From NCBI GenBank assembly GCA_035542775.1, contig DATKKX010000359.1, positions 1-12,556 on the forward strand: DNA of 12,556 bases, in the 5' to 3' direction. The stretch is from DATKKX01 sp035542775 (lineage in GTDB: Bacteria > Planctomycetota > Phycisphaerae > UBA1845 > UTPLA1). The position numbers and the translations under genes are program-made. The notes beneath the pieces are model-generated. The model did not search any database. It was not told the DNA's origin and saw only the letters and a list, made by a program, of their open reading frames with translations. Below, piece by piece: positions 6,202 through 11,487 of this stretch; position 1 is the first letter of the stretch, and each line of letters begins with the position of its first letter.

Positions 6202-7607
6202 TGGGCCTCCCTCCTTTCCGGCCCGGCGCTCGGCCGGTCGTCCGGCGGCGGAGGCTGCTGCAGCATGAGCAGCTCCGGCGTTCCCCGCGGAGGCTCCGCC
6301 AGCGTGAGGCGGAGCCGGACGATGCGGCGATCCTTCATGGCCAGCACCGCCAGTGTCGCCGGGCCGATGGTGATCTGATCGCCCCGCTGTGGAATACGGT
6401 CCAGCGTCTGGGCGACCAGGCCCGCCACCGTGTTGACCCGCGTCTCCTCGATCGGAACATCGAACGCCCGACGGAACTCATCCACCTGCAACTGCCCGTC
6501 GACCAGAAACGTCGTGTCGTTGATCCGGTGGATATTGGGGGGAACGGACGCCTCGCCGGGCGTGTAGAACTCGCCGACGATCGCCTCCACCACGTCCTCC
6601 ATGGCGACGATTCCGGCGATGCCGCCATACTCGTCCACCACCAGCGCCGACTTCGAGCCGGTCGAGCGGAAGTGCTGCAGGAGGGCCTCGACCCCGGCCT
6701 GCTCCGGAATGAAACGCGCCGGGTGGATCAACTGCTTCAGCGGCGCGTCCGGGTTGAGCAGAAACTCCTTTGCATGGACCACGCCCCTGATGTTGTCGAT
6801 GTTGCCTTCATACACGGGTATCCGCAACAGCCGGCTGCGCTTGATGAGTTCCAGGAGCTCGTTCTTGTCGTGGGCCAGGTTGAAGGCGATCAGGTCCACG
6901 CGCGGGATCATCAGGGCGCTCACCCGCAGATCCGAAAGGTCCATCACCCGGTGCAAAACTGCGTTTTCGAGTTCGCTGATCAGCCCGTCCAGCCGGGCGG
7001 AGCGGACCAGGCGCTGAAGATCCTCGGCGTGGATGTTCACCGCTGACTGCGCGCCCCGGCTTCCGCTCCGGTCGGACCCGCAGATGATCCTGGTGAACGG
7101 CTCCACCACCGCGCCCTCGAAGAGCCAGCGAAGTGGCAGGGTAATGGCTTCCAGCAGGCGGACCGGGGCCGCGACCAGCGGCGCGAGCCGCTCACTGGTA
7201 CCGAGGGCGATGAGTTTCGGACCAATCTCTCCGCCGGCCAGCACGATCACAAAACCGATGACGCCGAAAATCGTGGTCCACAGCGGCGAGCCGCCGGCCA
7301 GCTTGACCGCTGTCACCGCCAGAATCGAGTAAAGCAGCGTGTTCACGGCAATGTTGGACAGCAGGACCGTGGACAACAGCGAGCGGGGCTGCTCTCGCAA
7401 ATGCAGAACCAGCTGGTCCACCGCCCGCGGTGACTGTCGCAGGCGGCTGAGCTGCTGGCGGCTCAGGGCGAAAAGGGCGGTCTCGCTGGCCGAGATGAAC
7501 CCGCTGAGGGCGATGAGCACGGCCATCACCAGGAGATGCGGAATACTGTCCAGGAAAGCTTGCAGAGTCATGTCGCCCAACCACTGCGCTGATCTTATGG
7601 CGGACAT
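6198..7607 (-). CDS. CNNM-CBS-CorC/HlyC membrane protein, long form
   Basis: Full-architecture CNNM/CorC family protein, probably a divalent-cation (Mg2+/Co2+) transporter or its regulator in the cytoplasmic membrane. Over 469 residues: a CNNM domain (about 18-180) with SGFISASETALFALSRQQLS (35-54) and GGEIGPK (125-131); a CBS pair (about 233-287 and 295-348) ending ALVVDEYGGIAGIVAMEDVV (321-340); a CorC_HlyC domain (about 357-436) including FLVDGQLQVDEFRRAFD (367-383); then a Pro/Arg-rich tail. Start is uncertain: ATG 7607 and ATG 7571 (residue 13) are both in frame and neither has a clear ribosome binding site; the family resemblance begins after residue 13. It is first of the two-gene unit and divergent from the TauE-type exporter. 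Confidence 0.95.
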   Translation of the reverse strand: MSAIRSAQWLGDMTLQAFLDSIPHLLVMAVLIALSGFISASETALFALSRQQLSRLRQSPRAVDQLVLHLREQPRSLLSTVLLSNIAVNTLLYSILAVTAVKLAGGSPLWTTIFGVIGFVIVLAGGEIGPKLIALGTSERLAPLVAAPVRLLEAITLPLRWLFEGAVVEPFTRIICGSDRSGSRGAQSAVNIHAEDLQRLVRSARLDGLISELENAVLHRVMDLSDLRVSALMIPRVDLIAFNLAHDKNELLELIKRSRLLRIPVYEGNIDNIRGVVHAKEFLLNPDAPLKQLIHPARFIPEQAGVEALLQHFRSTGSKSALVVDEYGGIAGIVAMEDVVEAIVGEFYTPGEASVPPNIHRINDTTFLVDGQLQVDEFRRAFDVPIEETRVNTVAGLVAQTLDRIPQRGDQITIGPATLAVLAMKDRRIVRLRLTLAEPPRGTPELLMLQQPPPPDDRPSAGPERREAQ

Positions 7608-7644
7608 CCGTGAATGTCGACGAGCCGCGCAGCGTGCCGCCCCC

Positions 7645-7670
7645 GTGGAGCCGGTGCCCTCACCGGCGGC
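7645..7670 (+). repeat. 26-nt palindromic repeat, copy 1 of 4
   Basis: Core GCCGGTGCCCTCACCGGC folds into a 7-bp stem (GCCGGTG/CACCGGC) with a CCCT loop, flanked by GTGGA on the left and GGC on the right. It is identical over 26 nt to the copy at 10535-10560 (opposite strand). It lies 38 nt upstream of the long CNNM gene. Dispersed REP-like element; the mechanism of spread is unknown. Confidence 0.8.
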
Positions 7671-7691
7671 CCGACACGTCCACTTTCGCTT

Positions 7692-7731
7692 GTGCGATCC
7701 GCCTCCGGCGTCCGCCTCTGGCGGATCGCAC
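7692..7731. repeat. Perfect 12-bp inverted repeat
   Basis: GTGCGATCCGCC (7692-7703) and GGCGGATCGCAC (7720-7731) are exact reverse complements around a 16-nt loop; the loop itself repeats TCCGCCTC. There is no T-run on either side, so it does not look like a terminator. It may be an operator for the divergent genes or another dispersed palindrome. Confidence 0.7.
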
Positions 7732-7855
7732 GCCCCTGCTGCTGAGAACCCCTTCCCATGCTTTGTTCATCCTTCATCCTTCCGCCTTCCTTCCTCTCTT
7801 CCCCCTCTCTGCGTCTTCGCGCCGGAGTTTACCCGCCACGGCGGGCGTGAGCTTC

Positions 7856-7884
7856 CTGACGCGGGCACGGCATCGCATTATGAT
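7856..7884 (+). promoter_or_regulatory. Candidate promoter for the TauE/SafE exporter gene
   Basis: CTGACG (7856-7861) and TATGAT (7879-7884) are separated by 17 nt, matching the consensus at 4/6 and 5/6 positions. They lie about 40 nt upstream of the exporter start, implying a short leader. Confidence 0.45.
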
Positions 7885-7925
7885 CCCCGGCGGGTACCGC
7901 GGGACCCGGAGCCCATCGTCCGTAG

Positions 7926-8768
7926 ATGGAAGAGCACATGCTGTCCGGACTGGACCTTCTTCTGCTGGCGGCGCTCGGACTCCTTGGCGGAGCAGGCGCC
8001 GGCTTCCTGGGGATCGGCGGCTCGGTGGTGATGATCCCCGGGATGGTCCTCCTCTTCGGACCCGATCGCCAACACCTCTATCAGGCTGCGGCGATGATCG
8101 TCAACTTCTTCACCATCGCGCCGGCGGTGGTGCGCCACTACCAGGCCGGAGCCACATTGCGCTCCGTCGTGCGATGGACGATCCCCAGCGCCGTCGTGGG
8201 CGCGGTGGCGGGCGTCTTCATCAGCGACCTGCCCGTCTTCCGCGGGTCGGGCCAGGGCTACCTGCAAATCGGCTTCGCGACCTTCTTGTTGTACGTCGTC
8301 GTCCACAACCTGTGGACGCTGTGGTCCGGGCTTCGCATGCCGGCCCTGGATCGACATCGCCCGCGGCGGTCGTCGAGGCTGTTGACCGTCCTGCTGGTCG
8401 GTCTGCCCGCCGGGCTCCTGGCCGGCATCCTTGGCATCGGCGGAGGTCTCGTCGCTGTCCCGATGCAGCAGGTGGCCCTGCGAATCCGGCTGCCCAACGC
8501 GATCGCAAATTCGGCCACGACGATCCTGTACTCGAGCATCGTGGGGGCGATGGTCAAGAACTACACGCTGACGCAACACGGCTTTCACGTCGGCGACTCC
8601 CTCCTGCTGGCCGCATGCCTGACTCCCTCGGCGATGATCGGCTCATGGTTTGCCGCCGCCAAGGTTCATCAATGGCCGGTATTCGTGATTCGAATCGTGT
8701 TCGCCGTGATGCTCACCTATGCCGCCGCGAAGCTCCTTTTGACCGGCTGGGGCCAGGTGCAGCTCTGA
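7926..8768 (+). CDS. TauE/SafE family membrane exporter (sulfite exporter-like)
   Basis: Polytopic inner-membrane protein of the TauE/SafE (DUF81) family, members of which export sulfite, sulfoacetate or related organosulfur anions; the substrate here is not determined. The 280 residues form about eight hydrophobic segments in two homologous halves, each with the family's glycine motif: GFLGIGGS (26-33) and GILGIGGG (167-174), each followed by a V-P-M/I stretch. A hydrophilic Arg-rich loop (about 139-151) separates the halves. ATG 7926 lacks a ribosome binding site; ATG 7938 (residue 5) has GGAAGAG close upstream and may be the true start. No sulfur-metabolism gene is nearby. The last 56 nt overlap the convergent kinase-like gene. 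Confidence 0.9.
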   Translation: MEEHMLSGLDLLLLAALGLLGGAGAGFLGIGGSVVMIPGMVLLFGPDRQHLYQAAAMIVNFFTIAPAVVRHYQAGATLRSVVRWTIPSAVVGAVAGVFISDLPVFRGSGQGYLQIGFATFLLYVVVHNLWTLWSGLRMPALDRHRPRRSSRLLTVLLVGLPAGLLAGILGIGGGLVAVPMQQVALRIRLPNAIANSATTILYSSIVGAMVKNYTLTQHGFHVGDSLLLAACLTPSAMIGSWFAAAKVHQWPVFVIRIVFAVMLTYAAAKLLLTGWGQVQL

Positions 8769-9981
8769 TGGGTTGACCACCAGCCCAGGCCTGTACGGCC
8801 GCCACCGCGGCGCCGAGCGCAGGCGCGGCGCGCAGTGTGGACGGTTGCACCAGGCCAGGGCGGAGTGCAACGGCGCTCGCCCGTCCATCTCCAGGGGCCA
8901 GGAACCTCGGGGCCATCTCCGCATCGCCCGAGTGCGCGATCAGCGCCGCGAGATGACCCTCGAGCCGATCTCGGAAAAGGCCCTCGCAACGTGCATCGGC
9001 ATAAACCATTCCCAGCCGCTGACCGATGACCACCCGATCCAGAAGAATGCCCCGATACTCGTGGTTGGGATCCAGCCTGAGGTATGCCTCCCCGCGGTGC
9101 GGCGCGAGGGGTCGGCCGTTCTTGATTGTCCAAAGCCGCTCGAAAATCAGTTCCGCCAGGATCAGCGATGCGGCATCTATCCACGTCATCGCGATAGGGT
9201 GTCCGGCGAGGGCCGCGACTTCCGGAAACACCCGCGGTTCGGCGCCCCCGTCATCAGAAGCGGCGACGGTGACCAGCTCCGCGTACACTCGATTGAATGA
9301 TTTCGCGGACACGAGTCTCTCGAACGTCGGTCCGAAAGCGCTCGGGATCTGCCACGCCTTGTGCAGCCACGCCTGGGCGCCGTCAAACGGCACGAGCCGC
9401 CCCCGGAGCTTCAGCGCATCCGCGATGCCGGTCCCGCAGCCGACATAGTAGGCGTTTTCCACGTCCCGAAAGAGGCCGCCGGCGCCATATTGTTCACCCA
9501 GGCCGCAGTAGTCCGCATCACTCCCCAACACCGCCACCGGCGCCGCCAGCGCAATCCCTCGCCGCCGCAGAGCATCCTCGAGGGCATCCAGATAGTCCGG
9601 AATCCGCGGGCCGTTGTTGATCACGCAGACGCCGCGGCCGTCCGGCGTCTTCAGGCCGGGCATGCCCACACCAATCAGGGCGGGGCACCCCGAGCCGACC
9701 TGCACCACGTCCCTGATCGCGTCAGCGGCGGCATCCACCCAGAGCCGTCCCTGCTGGAACTCAGTACTGCCGGGCTTGATGTCGCCGGCATCGCGTTGGG
9801 CAAGCTGCACTGCCATGGGAACGGTTGTAAACCCCGGCACGGATTCGTAGCCTCGGGAACATCCAGGCCCGGCCAGCGCAAAGGACGTCTGCTGGTGCAG
9901 GTCGCCGCAGGACACGGCATGGGCCTTGACCTCGGTGGCGCCGGCGTCGACTCCGATGATGGTGATCTCCTCATTTTTCAT
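8713..9981 (-). CDS. ASKHA-fold (ROK-like) sugar kinase or ATPase
   Basis: Actin-like ATPase-fold protein, most like ROK-family sugar kinases; the substrate is unknown. In its 422 residues, IIGVDAGATEVKAHAV (8-23) is the phosphate-1 loop. IGVGMPGLKTPDGRGV (103-118) matches the ROK central strand, GSDADYCGLGE (153-163) sits where ROK kinases have NDANxxALGE with the catalytic Asp, and YYVGCGTGIADAL (178-190) is the phosphate-2 loop. A Gly/Ala-rich ALGAAVAAVQAW lies near the C-terminus. The ROK zinc motif (GHxxx plus CxCGxxGCxE) is absent, so BadF/BcrA-like ATPases are an alternative. ATG 9981 has AGG eight bases upstream and starts directly at the fold; the frame is open further, to 10188, but that extension looks non-coding. 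It converges on and overlaps the exporter gene. Confidence 0.85.
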   Translation of the reverse strand: MKNEEITIIGVDAGATEVKAHAVSCGDLHQQTSFALAGPGCSRGYESVPGFTTVPMAVQLAQRDAGDIKPGSTEFQQGRLWVDAAADAIRDVVQVGSGCPALIGVGMPGLKTPDGRGVCVINNGPRIPDYLDALEDALRRRGIALAAPVAVLGSDADYCGLGEQYGAGGLFRDVENAYYVGCGTGIADALKLRGRLVPFDGAQAWLHKAWQIPSAFGPTFERLVSAKSFNRVYAELVTVAASDDGGAEPRVFPEVAALAGHPIAMTWIDAASLILAELIFERLWTIKNGRPLAPHRGEAYLRLDPNHEYRGILLDRVVIGQRLGMVYADARCEGLFRDRLEGHLAALIAHSGDAEMAPRFLAPGDGRASAVALRPGLVQPSTLRAAPALGAAVAAVQAWAGGQPIRAAPGPSRSKGASRRHR

Positions 9982-10116
9982 GTGTGCGACCTGGCGTTTG
10001 CCTGACCGGAGTTCAGCCTGTCCAGAGACCGGCCGGCGCGATCGAACAGCGATCGATCGCTTGGAGCCAGGCCGAATGAGACCGTTACGCTTCGGGAGTT
10101 GGGATTCATGTTGCCC

Positions 10117-10122
10117 ATTGTA
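10117..10122 (-). promoter_or_regulatory. Possible -10 element for the ROK-like gene
   Basis: TACAAT on the minus strand (5/6 match) lies about 135 nt upstream of the start at 9981. The hexamer 17 nt further upstream, TTCTCG, matches the -35 consensus poorly (3/6) and falls in a CGGCCG-containing repeat. Weak candidate. Confidence 0.2.
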
Positions 10123-10131
10123 GAAGAATAG

Positions 10132-10154
10132 CAAACGGCCGAGAACGGCCGCAA
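10132..10154 (+). repeat. 23-nt direct repeat, copy 1
   Basis: CAAACGGCCGAGAACGGCCG followed by CAA. It recurs at 10687-10709 with a single mismatch, about 555 nt away. It contains two CGGCCG palindromes spaced 10 bp apart (start to start). The following GCAATCCGCCG (10151-10161) also recurs at 10569-10579. Confidence 0.6.
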
Positions 10155-10274
10155 TCCGCCGGAAACGGTGAAGCCTCGCGGTCGCCAAGGGAGGATGTCA
10201 AGTGAACCTGGGCGAACAGGGCAAATTCGGAATGTCTGGGCGCGGCTTTTCTCAAGCGTTTGAGCTCGGCGCAT

Positions 10275-10300
10275 CCTGAAATTCCCTGAAGTTTCCTGAA
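10275..10300. repeat. Three CCTGAA motifs at exact 10-bp spacing
   Basis: CCTGAA begins at 10275, 10285 and 10295, on one helical face, with AT-rich spacers (ATTC, GTTT). TTCAGG reads on the minus strand, roughly 300 nt upstream of the ROK-like gene. This spacing is typical of tandem regulator sites, but chance or a short tandem duplication is equally possible. Confidence 0.35.
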
Positions 10301-10534
10301 TTTGGGAAGCGGTCGGCCGCGGAGTGTGAATATAGGAAGACTTTAGGATTTTGTTTGCATTATTGACCATGGGACAGGCGTCAATCATCGGCTCGATCAA
10401 CTGTTGGCTGCTTGTCATGGGGCATCCCAGAATCATCTTTGTCGCGCTGCGGGTCGCGGGCTTCCGGGTGGTGTCAACGCGCTCGTCGGCAGCCGGGGGT
10501 CTTCTCCGAGGCAACAGACTCGCTCCGTCACTCA

Positions 10535-10560
10535 GCCGCCGGTGAGGGCACCGGCTCCAC
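10535..10560 (-). repeat. 26-nt palindromic repeat, copy 2 of 4
   Basis: Reverse complement of the copy at 7645-7670 with 26/26 identity, holding the GCCGGTG-CCCT-CACCGGC hairpin. Its flank TGAG (minus-strand sense) is shared with the copy at 11105-11130, extending that match to 30 nt with one mismatch. Confidence 0.8.
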
Positions 10561-10603
10561 CTCGGGCTGCAATCCGCCGCAAACGCCCGGAAAGAAGCCG
10601 TCA

Positions 10604-10623
10604 GCCTTCAGGTCTCCGAAGGC
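10604..10623. repeat. Small hairpin
   Basis: GCCTTC (10604-10609) and GAAGGC (10618-10623) form a 6-bp stem with an 8-nt loop. No T-run follows. One of several palindromes in this gene-free stretch. Confidence 0.4.
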
Positions 10624-10639
10624 GGCTCGCGGGGCTCAA

Positions 10640-10664
10640 CACGGACAAACCAGGTTTGTCCGTG
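10640..10664. repeat. Perfect 12-bp-arm palindrome with one-base centre
   Basis: CACGGACAAACC (10640-10651) and GGTTTGTCCGTG (10653-10664) are exact reverse complements around a single A. A one-base centre favours cruciform DNA or dimeric protein binding over a simple hairpin. No T-run follows. It lies within the gene-free repeat region, far from any start codon. Confidence 0.75.
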
Positions 10665-10686
10665 CCACCCGGCGACTTCGCAGGTG

Positions 10687-10709
10687 CAAACCGCCGAGAA
10701 CGGCCGCAA
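10687..10709 (+). repeat. 23-nt direct repeat, copy 2
   Basis: CAAACCGCCGAGAACGGCCG followed by CAA; 22/23 identical to 10132-10154. Confidence 0.6.
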
Positions 10710-10872
10710 AGTCAGAAGCCTTCCGGACTCGGACGCTCTCGGCTGATAGCTGTTGGCGGTAAGCCATCCGGGACCACCTTCGCCGCTCCGCTGATCCGAC
10801 CCGTAGGCTGTCCGCTCGCGCCACAGATTTTTTCTTCCGCAGATTAGCGCCTGTTAGAGCATGTTAGCGTCA

Positions 10873-10913
10873 ACGCCTCTATTCGGCGTGGGCAATCGCC
10901 CACACCGAGGCGT
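10873..10913. repeat. Interrupted hairpin
   Basis: GTGGGC-AATC-GCCCAC is the perfect inner stem-loop. It is extended by CGG/CCG across a C/A mismatch and, beyond a five-base bulge, by ACGCCT (10873-10878) with AGGCGT (10908-10913). No T-run follows. Confidence 0.5.
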
Positions 10914-11104
10914 CGGCCGGCGGCCGCTCTGCCTTGGGTGGGTCAGCCGCACGGACCGGGCGCAGCGGCGGCGCGGTCAGGATGCAGGGTAGCCGGGCAA
11001 TTGGCCGTTTGAAGTGTACCTAACAGATTGCGAAAAGTCAAATCAGGACCGGCATGAGCGAAGTCGAGAGTCGAGAAAAGGCACGGGCGGCGGGTGTACC
11101 CCGA

Positions 11105-11130
11105 GTGGGGCCGGTGCCCTCACCGGCGGC
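11105..11130 (+). repeat. 26-nt palindromic repeat, copy 3 of 4
   Basis: Same orientation as the copy at 7645-7670 with one mismatch (GTGGG for GTGGA). Contains the full GCCGGTG-CCCT-CACCGGC hairpin and the GGCTGAG right flank shared with copy 2. Confidence 0.8.
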
Positions 11131-11240
11131 TGAGCGGGCAGTGGGAGCCGACGCCACGGGTGTCACAAGCAGTGGAGGGACCCCCAGTTGGTGCGTCACG
11201 CGAGGGCTGGTCCCTTGATGAGCATCCGTGCGACTGGCCC

Positions 11241-11266
11241 GGCGCCGGTGAGGGCACCGGCTCCAC
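11241..11266 (-). repeat. 26-nt palindromic repeat, copy 4 of 4
   Basis: Reverse orientation to copy 3, about 110 nt from it, so copies 3 and 4 form an inverted pair. The central hairpin is intact and GTGGA is kept; the right flank reads GCC instead of GGC. Confidence 0.8.
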
Positions 11267-11289
11267 TTCCGGGCCCGCAATCGCCCGCC

Positions 11290-11307
11290 GGCGGCGGCTT
11301 TGCCGCC
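11290..11307. repeat. Small hairpin next to repeat copy 4
   Basis: GGCGGC (11290-11295) and GCCGCC (11302-11307) form a 6-bp stem with a GGCTTT loop. It overlaps the proposed -35 element of the ymdB-like gene at 11300-11305. Confidence 0.4.
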
Positions 11308-11328
11308 TGCTTGCCGCGCTCTTATACT
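11300..11328 (+). promoter_or_regulatory. Candidate promoter for the ymdB-like gene
   Basis: TTGCCG (11300-11305) and TATACT (11323-11328) are exactly 17 nt apart, matching the consensus at 4/6 and 5/6. Transcription would start near 11335, leaving a leader of about 150 nt that contains the long inverted repeat. Confidence 0.45.
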
Positions 11329-11370
11329 CATCCCAAGGGCCATCGGCCTGTGCCCGCGGGCAAGAGGGCG

Positions 11371-11452
11371 CAGGCACCTCGCCGTAGGCGGCCGGAAAAA
11401 GGGGACAGGCACCTCGCCGCAGGCGGATTCGGAGCCAGTCCCCTTTTTCCGG
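11371..11452. repeat. Long inverted-repeat element with an internal 21-nt duplication
   Basis: CCGGAAAAAGGGGAC (11392-11406) is the exact reverse complement of GTCCCCTTTTTCCGG (11438-11452). The stem continues after an A/A mismatch with GGC/GCC, enclosing a loop with CGCC/GGCG. A 21-nt sequence starting CAGGCACCTCGCCG occurs at 11371-11391 and again at 11406-11426 with one mismatch. The T5 run is inside the 3' arm, so this is not a typical terminator. It resembles dispersed palindromic (REP/MITE-like) elements and lies 35 nt before the ymdB-like start. Confidence 0.75.
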
Positions 11453-11487
11453 AGCGTGTCGCTTCGGCGGCTAGAAAGCGGGTCGTC

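Larger units (their letters stand above)
7608..7925. other. 318-nt divergent intergenic region with repeats
   Basis: No convincing gene lies here. It contains one copy of the 26-nt palindromic repeat (7645-7670), a perfect 12-bp inverted repeat (7692-7731), a pyrimidine-rich tract on the plus strand (pure pyrimidine 7785-7810, preceded by CATCCTTCATCCTTC-like repeats) and a candidate promoter for the exporter gene (7856-7884). I found no clear promoter for the CNNM unit. Confidence 0.6.
9982..11487. other. 1.5-kb gene-free region rich in palindromes and repeats
   Basis: Several open frames exist here (for example minus 9978-10514 and plus 10404-10847). Their translations are Arg/Pro/Ser-rich, lack hydrophobic periodicity or recognisable motifs, and run through palindromic repeats, so I do not call genes. 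It contains three copies of the 26-nt palindrome, a 25-nt perfect palindrome, a 23-nt direct repeat pair, smaller hairpins (10604-10623, 10873-10913, 11290-11307), a 10-bp-periodic CCTGAA triplet and the long inverted repeat in front of the ymdB-like gene. No transposase was found. Confidence 0.7.

Noticed and set aside
7610..8776. Plus-strand open frame of 388 codons over the TauE gene
   Set aside because: It is out of frame with the TauE/SafE protein and passes through the intergenic palindromes; a shadow.
9982..10188. N-terminal 69-codon extension of the ROK-like frame
   Set aside because: Basic, motif-free sequence; ATG 9981 begins directly at the phosphate-1 strand with an AGG upstream.
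10796..10830. T6 run after a CTGT/ACAG stem as a plus-strand terminator
   Set aside because: The stem has only four pairs and no gene reads into it.
10404..10847. Plus-strand open frame of 147 codons
   Set aside because: It reads through the 26-nt palindrome and the 25-nt palindrome, has no domain-like composition and no ribosome binding site.
7645..11266. CRISPR array reading of the repeated 26-mer
   Set aside because: Copies are widely and irregularly spaced, in both orientations, without uniform spacers or cas genes.
11188..11487. Upstream 100 codons of the ymdB-like frame
   Set aside because: They translate repeat elements and contain no family sequence; the family N-terminus begins at TTG 11488.
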